Shown here piece by piece: positions 20,995-30,673 of a stretch of DNA of 36,039 nucleotides. The notes below the pieces were generated by a model that did not search any database, was not told the origin of the DNA, and worked only from the letters and a program-made list of their open reading frames with translations. Position numbers and translations under genes: made by a program. This stretch comes from Cochliopodium minus (taxonomy: Eukaryota > Discosea > Himatismenida > Cochliopodiidae), in NCBI GenBank assembly GCA_024220525.1, contig JAMYWO010000020.1:118614-154652 (forward strand), given 5' to 3'. Numbering within the stretch: position 1 is the stretch's first letter; every line of letters begins with the position of its first letter.

Positions 20995-21930
20995 ATGGAA
21001 ACACAATTGATACATATATTCGTCAAAATAATGAATGGAAAAGAGGTTGAGTTAGATGTGAATCCCGAAAATTCGATAGAGGAGATCAAAAACAAGCTGA
21101 AAGAGAAAGGGGAGACAGATGTAGAGAATATCTCGATCAAATTCAAGGGAAAGGAGCTTAAAGAGGATGAGACAAAGATATCGGAGTACAACATTGTAAA
21201 CAAGTCTCGTTTGATGGTCTTTTTGAAGAAGAATGCACCTAATCCTAAAGTTCAAGCAGTTCAGAAGAAGGTAGAGGTTCCTGCCGAAAGAGTAAAATGT
21301 GCTGGTAACTGCGGTTTCTGGGGGTAAATAAAAAAATATAAAAATTTGAAAGCATATCTTTGTATAATATCAATTTTGATCATTCAATTTATAATTTAAT
21401 CTTAATTACAAAGTTATTTTAATCTCCAAAAAAAAAAAATGAGAAGTGATATAAAATTTCAAACGATATTTTTTCATTTTCACAATAAATATAAATTCTC
21501 CACACTTTAAAATAATAATTACAATACAATAACATCACTCAATAAAATCATACACACACTTTTAAAGATTAAATTTATTCCCTTATTTTTATTTAGAGAT
21601 CCTCTCAATGACAACCTTTGCTCCCAATGCGCCAAAAACAAAAAGGAGAACAAAATAAAAGAAGAGGAGCAGAAAAAGAAGCAACTGGAGGAAGAGAAAA
21701 AAAAGAAGGAGGAGAAGGAAAACGAGATCATCGTTGAACAAACCGATTTTTCAAAATGTTGGACTTGCAAACGTAAAATTGGTTCCGTTGAGTTTAAATG
21801 TGATTGTGGATACATTTTTTGTGGCAAACATCGTTATCCTGGTGAACATAGCTGTCCTGTTGATTATCGCCGTAAGGAGAGACAGACTCTTGACAAACAA
21901 ATTGGTTATGAGAATTCCAAGTTTCGTTAA
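20995..21930 (+). CDS. Ubiquitin-like / A20 / AN1 zinc-finger protein
   Basis: Exons 20995-21323 and 21597-21930 join in phase to 220 residues. Residues 1-80 are a ubiquitin-like domain (IHIFVKIMNGKEVELDVNPE, IEEIKNKLKEKG, IKFKGKELKEDETKISEYNI, SRLMVFLKK). The intron falls inside an A20 finger, CAGNCGFWGDPLNDNLCSQC (C-x3-C-x11-C-x2-C, complete). A Lys/Glu-rich helix links it to a complete AN1 finger: CWTC, then CDC, GYIFC, GKH, RYPGEHSC (C-x2-C-x10-C-x-C-x4-C-x2-H-x5-H-x-C). A20-AN1 proteins (plant SAPs, animal ZFAND5/6) bind ubiquitin chains and act in stress and protein turnover. A ubiquitin-like domain is normally found with AN1 alone (ZFAND4 type). The three-domain order here is uncommon. 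The UBL does not end in a processing GlyGly, so it is probably not cleaved. Confidence 0.9.
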
Positions 21931-22130
21931 TAATATCCCCATAATCTCTTTATTGAATACTTTAAAAAAAAAACTTGAAAAAATTAAAAAAAAAGAAAAT
22001 ATTTGTAAAATATTAAATTTCCATCTCTCAAAAAAGTGTTTTCTTTATTTAATGATCTATTTTTTTTTTTGCTTTTTTTAAAAAACAATCTCCTTTTTCT
22101 TTCTCCTAACTAAAAACAACAGAAAAATTC

Positions 22131-25100
22131 TCAAAAGATTCTTATAGATCCAGTGGAATCAACAGAAACAAGTAGATCTATCTCTGATCCCAAATTAAAG
22201 AAAGAACCTGATGTAAAAATGTCTTGAGGAGGTTCATAAATGAAACCAGATCTATTTATTTTGTTTTGGATTAAAAAAAGATAAAAAATTAAATAAAAAT
22301 CAATTAAAATGAAATAAATAAAATTACTCTAATGATGCTTCTTTTGTTTTTTCATCTATCAACCATAGAGAAAGTGAAGGAATTCCAAAGGTGATGAATG
22401 ACGAAGAAGATGAAGACACCGAAAACTGACCAATAGATTTTTGTTGGGGATCAGAAAACTTGGAGAAGCAGGATTTAGTTCTGTTATCATATATTCTTAT
22501 TTCTCCATCACCATAACTTTTTGTTTTAAATAAAATTAATAAAATAAATAAATAAAATAAAAAAAGAAAAAATAAATTAAATAAAAATAAAAAATAAAAA
22601 AAATAAAATAAATAAATAAAAATAAAAAATAAAAAATAAAAAGAAAAAAATAAGATGAATTTTTTTACCCAAACATTATTGTTTCAGGTCTCACGCTTGT
22701 ATGGCAAAAAAGTTCCATTTTTTTGGTGTTGATTACGTTGCAAGGAGAGTTTGATTTCATTCTGACATCAAAGGACTTGAAGAATCCGTCGTCAGTAGTA
22801 CAGTTCAAAATATTAGGATCTATGTAAAAGTAAAAATAATAAATAAGAAAATAAAAAAATAAATTTATAAATAAAACAATTTTGATAAATAAAAATAAAT
22901 AAATAAAATAAATAAAAAATAAAAAATAAATAAAATAAAAATAAAAATAAAAAAAAAAATAATAAATAATAAATAAAAAATAAAAAATAAATAAAATAAA
23001 ATAAAAATAAAAATAAAAATAAATAAATAAAATAAATAAAAAATAATAAATAATAAATAAAAAATAAAAAATAAATTTTGATAAATAAAATAAATTTGAT
23101 AAATTTTATAAAAAAAAATAAATAAAAAAAAAAAAATATAACCATATTGACTGAAAGATAAAGATGAAACAACATTATCACATAAGTAAAGGGAGTTTGT
23201 TGCTTTGCTTTTAGTATTGTTGAGCTGTTCTATTTCGGTGACGTACACTTTGCAGTCGAAACCGCCGCTTGCCAGGAGGGTTTTGTAGGGAGATATTGCT
23301 ATTTCTCTGATGTCGTCCACATGCATCTTTGAAAATTGGTCTTTTTTTTAACAGTAAAAAAATTTAAAAAAATGTAAAAAATAAAAATAAATAAAAAAAT
23401 ATATTAAATAAAAAAATGAAATAAACAAAAATAAATAAAAAATTGGAAAAAAAATTATCTAAGTAAATAAAATTAAAATTAAAATTAAATAAATAAAAAA
23501 TAGAAATAAAATAAAAACAAAATAATAAAAAAATAAAAATAAAAAATAAAATAAAAATAATTTTGATAACAAAATTAATTGTAAAAAAATTTAAAAAAAA
23601 AATATTTAAAATAATTTTTTTTACTGTTATGGAGAGAGAAGATGGAAAACTCGTTTTCTAAAAAGCTGCACATTCCCATGTTTGACCCAGAAGCGTAAAT
23701 CACCCGGCTGTTGTCTAGCCACTTCACATCCCTCACCATTTCTCCCACTGGGAAAAGGAAGCATCCATCGTCCTCACTAATTTGGACAAATAATCATTTA
23801 TTTTTTATTGATTTTTTATTTATTTTGAATTTTTTTTTGAATTATTTTTTATTTTTTATTTTTGAATATTTTTTTTTTGAATTATTTTTTATTTTTTATT
23901 TTTGAATATTTTTTATTTTTGAATATTTTTTTGAATATTTTTTTTTTTATTTTTTTTTTTATTTGATTCTTATTTTTTTCATCTTAATTTTTGAATCATT
24001 TTTTGGATTTTCTGATAAATTATTTTTAAAATTATTTTTTTATTTTATTTTATTTTATTTTTTGAATTATTTTATTTTGACTGTTACCCTTTGATGTCTA
24101 AATTGTTTTTGTCGACTCTGGTTATTTTTCCGAACATAAGAAAATTGTTTCCCTCATCTCCTGTCCCCGAACAAAAAGAGCCGTTCTTGTCTGTGAATGA
24201 AATGCAAGAAAGGGAGAATTTGCCTAATTAAAAATAAATAAATAAACAATAAAAAAAATAATAAATAATAAATAAACAAAATAGTAATAATAAAATAATA
24301 AAATAATAAATAATAAATAATAAAAAAAAATATAAAATGATAAATGACAAATAATAAGTAAAAATAATTCTTAAAAATAAAAAATAAATAAACAAATAAA
24401 CAATGAAATAAGTAATAAATAAATAAAGTAATTGAAAAATATGATTGAAGTGTTTTTTAAAAAATGTTTTCTTTTTACTTTTAGAAAAATTTTTGTATCT
24501 GTTAGCCAAAAGTATGTTCATGTCCTTATCAAAGATGGGCAACTAAAAAAATTTTTTTTTAAAAAAAAATGATAAGGAATATTAAAAATATTGATTGACC
24601 AAATGAAATTAGACTAAATGAAATTTTGACGAAATGATTTTTTTTTTATTTTATTTTTTAATTTTTTAATTTATAATTTTTTTATTTTACCATTGTCCCT
24701 TTCTTCGCCATTGATACTGTGATATTTTTGGAAGATGGAGTGATGGGATTGGATTTGTCGTTGGGATTGAGTGAGGGCGAGAGGGGATCGATCCCATAAT
24801 AATCGAATCTCATCAAATTGTTGTTGTCTCCATGATCCAGAGGGTTAGATGAGGATAATGGATTGGGAGTGTAATTATTATTATTATTGTTGCTGTTGTT
24901 ATTGGTATTATGACTGTTATTGCTGCTGCTATATCTTAGATAGTCGATATTATTATTATTGCTGTTGTTGTTGTTATTGTTGGGTGTATTCATTTTTGGA
25001 GGATATTCAGTTGGATAATGCGCTATATTGTTGAAATCAAACGATTTGGTGAGCTCTGGGAACAGATGATGGTTATTATGTGTTGCATTCGTCGATAATA

Positions 25101-25592
25101 CATCTGAGGTGAACTCTGTCAACGTTTCAAATGCTGTGCTGAAGGGTTGGCTTCCAGGTGACTCGAATGGATCGAAATATTTTGATGAGATATTGGGTGA
25201 ATTGAGATCAAATCTTCTATTGTGATTATTGATGTTGCTATTGTTATTGCTATCCATCCTATTTTTATTTGTTATATATTTTTTTTTCTCTGTATTTATT
25301 TTGTGAGGCGGATTATTTTTATTCGCTGATATTTTCTTTCTATTCTTGATATCCTTTATTTCCAAATCTCTAGGTATCAAATTGAAATTGGATTGATTGT
25401 TGTTTTTCAAATTAATCTTCAAATTGTTTTGATAGTATATGCTTTGAATAAAGGATGAGAAAATAAAAAATTATTTGTATTATCTTACCTAAATTCTGAT
25501 CCACTATTAATTGAATTATAATCAAGGTCCATTTCGTTATTATTTGTAACATTGGTTAAAAAATCCCATAAATCTGTGTTTTCGTCCAACAT
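22131..25592 (-). CDS. Asn-rich WD40-repeat protein, about nine exons
   Basis: The start MLDENTDLWDFLTNVTNNNE is at 25592; exon 2 (25441-24691) is long. Further exons lie near 24544-24480, 24226-24082, 23777-23625, 23341-23146, 22818-22672, 22517-22327 and 22235-22131 (TGA 22131-22133). Boundaries of the middle exons are approximate. Residues 1-285 are Asn/Ser/Pro-rich, with runs of Asn around 24875-24985. The remainder shows beta-propeller blades: FSLSCISFTDKNGSFCSGTG, EMVRDVKWLDNSRVIYASGS, HVDDIREIAISPYKTLLASG with GFDCKVYV, NILNCTTDDGFFKSFDVRM, YGDGEIRIYDNRTKSCF and EIDLLVSVDSTGSIRIF at the end. Six or seven blades fit. It should be a scaffold. The subfamily is not recognisable, though HxxxI..I..SP..LLASGGFD recalls TSSC1/EIPR1- and PEX7-like propellers. 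Introns are made of AAAT-type microsatellite. Confidence 0.72.
22840..23140. repeat. AAAT/AAAAT microsatellite filling a WD40-gene intron
   Basis: The roughly 325-base intron between the exons near 23341-23146 and 22818-22672 is almost entirely irregular AAAT, AAATAAAT and AAAAAT units on the plus strand (T-rich on the coding strand). Similar arrays fill 22530-22650, 23345-23610, 23790-24070 and 24230-24460 in the neighbouring introns of the same gene. The open frames of Phe/Leu/Ile/Tyr seen here are artefacts of the repeat. Confidence 0.85.
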
Positions 25593-25861
25593 TATTATTT
25601 GTTTTTTTTTTGTTTTTTTTTGTTTTATTTAAAAATATTTGGTCATTCTTTCAAAAATGTCATTCTTCCAAATAAATTTAACCTGACCTTGCTCCAGAAA
25701 AATATTGTATCAAATTTTTTGCCTTATAATTTAGGAGGACTTCATTTTTTTTTTTTAATTTTTTTTTAAAGTGTCTTTTGAATTATTAAAAGGAAAAAAA
25801 TTTTAAACAAATAAAAAAAAAGAGTAATTGCAGATCAGAAGAGATTTTATTAGGATCATTC

Positions 25862-27224
25862 TCAGAAAAAGTTTTCATCTTCAAAAGGATTAAAAAAATT
25901 TTCAAACAATGAAACTTCTGGAGTTAACTGGAGGTCAAAAAGATCTTGTTGGTTAAAATGAGTGTCAAGTGGAAAATTTTCACTGTGAAATTTTGAATGA
26001 TTTAATAAATTTTCAAAAGAAATATCTTCAAAACTCGAAGAATCTGTACTAGTTTGCTCCAAAATTGAATTTTCGATCATTAAAGGTTCACTTATTTTAG
26101 AATGAGATCTCTTTCTTTTGTCAGTTGGGACAGTTGCTGGGTAAGAATTAATTTTTGAAATCCCATTTTGATCAACTTTCAAATTGGGATTGTTTTCGAT
26201 GTTATGGCAGAAAAGATTGAAAGGAAGATCATCAATCAAGTTATTCCTCAAATGAAGATAACAAATACTTAAACATTTTTTGTGTGCAAATCCAGTTCCT
26301 TCCTTAAAAGAAAAGATGTCACTTCCACCAAGAACAGAATTTAAACAAATAGAGCAATTAAAAGATGAAGAATTTAATTCGAAATCTTCTTTTAATTTTT
26401 CGAGATCATCTTCCCCAAATGTTAAATTAATTTGTTTTTGAAAGAATAATCTTCTCAAAATAAATTTCTTAATTTTTTTTTAAAAAAAAGATAAGTTAAC
26501 AATAAAAATTAAATTAGTTTGATGTTTTACTAAATGCTCACAAGGAAGAAAATTTCCGCAAGAACAGTAAACCATTTTTCCCAATATAAGGTTAAATATT
26601 ACATCTTGGTGGAAAACGGAAAAATGTCTTTCTGATTGATTAGATTCAAAAAAGTTGGTTGAAAGAAGAAGGAAATCCTATAAAAATTAATTAATCCAAA
26701 AGAATTAAAAAAAATCATTAAAAACACAAAGTTCTATTACCTCCTTTATTGGTGGTTTAACGAAATTATTTATTTTCAATGTTGGTATTGATTGTTCTTT
26801 TGGTGTAGTTTTGGCTTTGAAATATTTTAGGTCCTTCATAGAATAAATGTTCGCCCTGCATTCTTCAAGGGTTTGGATATCAGATATTATTTTATCCACT
26901 TTGTCGGTTTTTGTTAATTCTAACTTTAACAAATTGATGTTATTTTCATAGCTCTTGATCTGCACAAATGATATTTATTTTTTTAGATTTAATGTTAGGT
27001 TAAGAAATTTCGAATTTAATTTCGATCCAAAAATTTTAAAATTTTACCTTCCTACATGGCCACCTTGATATTCCATATTGCCTGCATAATTTCTTCATAT
27101 TTGTCGGACAAATACCCAGATCCTTTGCTGCTAATTTTAATGGCAAATGGAAAAGATTTTTTAATTTGTTAAGTCCTTCTTCATCAATTCTCTTTTCTTT
27201 GATTCTTCTTTTTTTTGCCAACAT
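25862..27224 (-). CDS. RWP-RK / coiled-coil / SWIM-like / C2HC protein, family copy 1
   Basis: Exons 27224-27048, 26959-26741, 26677-26531 and 26467-25862 join in phase to 382 residues. Residues 16-59 are an RWP-RK DNA-binding domain (LKNLFHLPLKLAAKDLGICP, KKLCRQYGISRWPCRK). Exon 2 is a coiled coil (YENNINLLKLELTKTDKVDK). Exon 3 has LLLSTNFFESNQSERHF followed by a SWIM-like finger, CSCGNFLPCEH (C-x-C-x5-C-x-H). Exon 4 opens KFILRRLFFQKQ and then has a C2HC finger with spacing C-x2-C-x20-H-x2-C (CSICLNSVLGG, FAHKKC). The tail is acidic and Ser/Phe/Asp-rich, ending FENFFNPFEDENFF, which could be an activation domain. RWP-RK proteins are transcription factors in plants (NLP, MINUSCULE/RKD) and occur in some protists. 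The added finger set is new to me. Intron phases match those of the other copies. Confidence 0.85.
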
Positions 27225-28248
27225 TCAAGAGCACAAATTTTAGCCAAGTTTTTTTTTTTTTTTTTTTTGATCAAAAAATAAATTATTTGAAGAATAAAGA
27301 ATTCAAACATTTATGTCAGGGAATATTCTCAAAATTAATGTTTCAAGAAAGTAGTGGATTCCATTGTTTCTAATTTTACAAGTTCCATGAAAGATTTGAT
27401 TTATTATTTATCATTTCGCAAAATGAATTTTCATTTTTTTCAATATGTCAAGTTTATTTATTTTCATAAATGAATTAACTTGAGAAAATGAATTATGTTT
27501 CTTAATCAATATTCTAATTGTTGATAAATTCAATTTCAATCCTTTTTGATAATTTGTTATTTTTTTCTATGAATGTGGTGGTCCCACTTCTTGGGAAAAA
27601 ATTCATTTGTATCAAAAAGCACAAGTGGTTTTTTCAAACTTTTTCTAATATATACTGTATATAAATATCTTTTAAATCCCACTAATAAAATTTTAAATTT
27701 AATTTTCAAATCAATAGTAAAAGAATATTCTTATTGATTATTGAAGAATTTTTTATTCATAATTAAAATTTAAAGGATACCTTTAATCAAAAGCAATTGT
27801 TTATTAAAAATTACAAGATGATCTTTTTTTAAAAAATTGTTTTGGTTCTTTTTTTGTTTTGTATTCGTTTTTTTTATTTTATATTGAACTTATTAATATT
27901 TAATTGACAGAAAAAATAAAATTAAATTCATATTGTCAAATATTGAAAAGGTCTGTCATAAAAGTAAAAAAAAATATTATAACAATGAAAAAAAAAAATA
28001 CTTTTTGATTTGATATGATTGATGATCATTTCGATGGAGAAAATTTAATCTCCAATTCTTGTTTTTAATTTATATATATTTTTTTTTTTCAGATGTTTCC
28101 TTTTGGATATTAAAAAAATATTTAGAATTTGAAGAAAAGAACTTCTTTTTGAGTTGTTTTTTGGTTTTTAATCTATCTTTCTTTCATATCATTACAAAAT
28201 AAGATATATAAAAAATAATAAAAATAATAAAAATATTAATAAAAAAAA
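27225..28248. other. Divergent intergenic region, no gene seen
   Basis: One kilobase of AT-rich DNA lies between the ATG of RWP-RK copy 1 (minus) and the ATG of the secreted DRP-repeat gene (plus), so it carries two promoters. Poly-T tracts flank both starts. The last 60 bases before 28249 are A-rich (AATAAAAATAATAAA type), as expected for a leader here. No small gene or RNA was recognised. Confidence 0.55.
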
Positions 28249-29137
28249 ATGAAAATTTTTCTTGTAGCTATTCTACTTTTAATTGCATTTGCATATGCAG
28301 ATAGAACTGAAAGATCAGAAAGAAGAGCAGTACTTGTATACTATTCTGATGACAAATGTAGACACATCGAAGGTATCGCAGGAACATTCGTCTCCAATGC
28401 TCAAAGATCCATCCAAAGCGCAAACAGAGGAACATGCAGACAACAATTGGCATGTATCCATAACGAAGCATCCGAAGATTGCCACGAAGTAAGAAATTAT
28501 GGAGCTAATGTTTTGCTTTCATTCAATCTCGATAAAAATTCCTTCCTCAGCATCAGAAATAATGGAGCACCTGTAAACCAAACATACGAAACATGCTATG
28601 CTAGTTCCCTTTTTGCTGGATGCCACTTTCAACTCTTTAAAGAACGTCAAGCATTGAGAAGATTTGATGATGATGAATGTAATATTTCATAATTATAAGA
28701 ATCATAAAACTTTTAACTCTTTTGAGAACTTGGATATCCATCAAATTTAAATTTTATAATAATTTATATTCATAAAATTATTAGGGCATCATGGAAACAA
28801 TCATTATGACAATGATCACAATGATAGACCAGACAGACCACATGGTGATAGACCAGATTATGATAGACCTGAAAGACCTGAAGGTAACAGACCAGATTAT
28901 GATAGACCTGAAAGACCAAACAGACCAGATTATGATAGACCAGAAGGACCACATGGTGATAGACCAGATAGACCAAACGGTGACAGACCAGATTATGATA
29001 GACCTGAAAGACCAGAAGGTAACAGACCAGATGGTGACAGAGATTATGATCGTGAAAAACAAGAAAAACCAATTCCAAAAGATGGATGGGATTGGGATAA
29101 AAAAAGATCTCTCGGAAGATCCGCTGAACAAAAATAA
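28249..29137 (+). CDS. Secreted Cys-rich protein with DRP/DYDRPE repeat tail
   Basis: Exons 28249-28678 and 28785-29137 join in phase (TG|G) to 260 residues. Residues 1-17, MKIFLVAILLLIAFAYA, are a clear signal peptide. Residues about 25-140 form a compact domain with six Cys (VLVYYSDDKCRHIEGIAGTF, CRQQLACIHNEASEDCHEV, YETCYASSLFAGCHF), probably disulphide-bonded. Exon 2 opens with a His/Asn/Asp stretch (HHGNNHYDNDHND). It then encodes about ten Arg-Pro-centred units of the kind DRPDYDRPERPEGNRPDYD, ending KDGWDWDKKRSLGRSAEQK. The reading frame of the repeat is set by the splice; the other two frames (MIDQ-type on plus, FRSIIIWS-type on minus) are shadows. The highly charged, proline-periodic tail suggests an extended extracellular or cell-wall/spore-coat segment. 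Function unknown. It interrupts the RWP-RK array on the opposite strand and is convergent with copy 2 (88 bases apart). Confidence 0.8.
28826..29040 (+). repeat. Short tandem coding repeat (DRPDYDRPERPEGN type)
   Basis: In-frame repeats of about 18-45 bases, built from GATAGACCAGATTATGATAG and GACCTGAAAGACC-like words, encode alternating Asp-Arg-Pro and Glu-Arg-Pro units. Copies differ by a few bases, including GGT/CAT and AAC/GAT swaps, so the array is not freshly expanded. It could still vary in copy number between strains. Confidence 0.85.
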
Positions 29138-29225
29138 ATAAAATTAGAATTTAATTCGATTTGATCTGTATTAGTTTGTTTGCCTTGTTTTTGTATCCAT
29201 TGTTTTAATAAGAAGTTTTTTAATT

Positions 29226-30559
29226 TCAAATCAGATCTTTTTCAATTGTTTCTGACCTCAATTTTTTGCTCACTTCATCTGAGCAAATATCAGAATCTGC
29301 AGTGATCTCCTTTCTTTTGTTGTTTGAAAGAAAGTTTTCTTGATGAATGTTTCCAGAGATGGAATCATTATTTGGAGCCTCAATTTCGTTTCGATAGAAA
29401 GTATCGATAAGCAAATCTTCTTGTGCTGTATTCTCTGAAGAAACATGATTATTGTATTCTTGTTCTTCGATGAGTGTGTTCCCATCGATTACTTTGAAGA
29501 TGGAGTTTTGGAGGTACTGTTTATATTCCAGGGTCTCACTTTTATTCACTGTGATTGCTATTGTCATTGAATCAAAACATTCTTTGTGAGTGTAGTTTCC
29601 CACTTGATGAAAATGGAACACCTTTTTATTTCCTGTGACTTTCTTGTTGCAAAATGAGCAATTAAATGCTTCCATATTTTCTTGATAGATCTCTTTTAAA
29701 CGTTGCAACACTTCAGTTTTGTAGGAATCATATATAATGTTTTGATGGAAGAGTCTTTTGAATTATGAAACTCTATATTTTGATGTTTATTGGATATATA
29801 ATTGATATCACAAAGATTATGATAGATTTTTACCTTATGTATGCATTTAAAATTGATATCATCACAATCACATTCTATTTTTGTTCCAATCTTCACCTTG
29901 TAAAATTTAAAATCGTGCATCACTTCAAATTCTCTTTCTTCCGCATTTGATTCAAAGAAATTGGTTCCATATAAAAGCACCTTTCAAAATTTATTCCATT
30001 TTTATATAATTTTTCATAGATCAAAAAAAGAAAACTTGTTTACCCCATCAACACAAATTGATTTTATGTAGTGTCTCATTATTTTTGAAGACTTGGTATT
30101 AATTATTATTTTTTTGCTTGAATCTATATTGATATTTTTTTTTTCAAGATTTGAGCCATCAAAAGCACCACTGATCACCAATTGAATCTGTTCTTCTAAA
30201 TTTTTCTTGATCTTTTCAATTTTGACAATTTCTTCTTCATTTTTGCAACTTTTAATTTTGCTTTCACATTCTTCTATTTTCTTATTGAGACCACCCAACT
30301 GATAAAGTAATAAACAATTTAATCTTTAATAGATTCTTTTAAAGGATACCTTTCTGTGAGGCCATCTATCTATTAAAAAATTTCTGCAAATATTTTTGAA
30401 ATGTGATGGGCTTATTCCACACTCTTGAGCTGCAGATTTGATTGGAAGGTGGAATAAGCTGATGAGTTTTTCTCTTGTAACCCTAATTAAAAAAAAACTT
30501 TAATAATAATTTTACGAATTAATTTTAAAAAGGTACTCAATTTTCACTTTCTTTGGCAT
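29226..30559 (-). CDS. RWP-RK / coiled-coil / SWIM-like / C2HC protein, family copy 2 (frame problem before last exon)
   Basis: Exons 30559-30537, 30482-30350, 30298-30044, 29980-29834 and about 29755-29226. Start MPKKVKIEVTREKLISLFHL; RWP-RK core HLPIKSAAQECGISPSHFKN and ICRNFLIDRWPHRK. A coiled coil follows (LGGLNKKIEECESKIKSCKN). Then YGTNFFESNAEEREFEV and a SWIM-like finger, CDCDDINFKCIH (C-x-C-x6-C-x-H). The last exon carries LFHQNIIYDSYKTEV, the C2HC finger (CSFCNKKVTGNKKVFHF, YTHKECFD) and an acidic/basic tail ending KKLRSETIEKDLI. Between the donor at 29833 and LFHQ the sequence after the expected acceptor (ATATAG) has 22 bases where copies 1 and 3 have 21, so the frame does not carry through. 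Either an unusual acceptor is used, the assembly has a one-base error, or this copy is decaying. Confidence 0.75.
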
Positions 30560-30673
30560 TTCTCTTTGAATAATCTTTTAATCAATTTTTTATTTTATTT
30601 TTTAGAAACAATTATTCACAACATAATAATAAAATAATCAAATTTTTTTATTTCACAAAATATTAATCACTAT

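Noticed and set aside
22813-23326. Long minus-strand frames of Phe/Leu/Ile/Tyr that look like multi-pass membrane proteins
   Set aside because: They are read-through of the AAAT microsatellite introns of the WD40 gene; only the HVDDIREIAISPYK part is a real exon.
28826-29040. Possible CRISPR-like array
   Set aside because: Repeats are in-frame coding units without regular unique spacers, inside a split eukaryotic gene.
28770-29141. Repeat-containing frames on both strands (MIDQ-type plus, VYHNLVC- and RSIIIWS-type minus)
   Set aside because: Shadows of the DRP repeat; the frame set by the splice at 28678/28785 has the signal peptide upstream and no low-complexity hydrophobic run.
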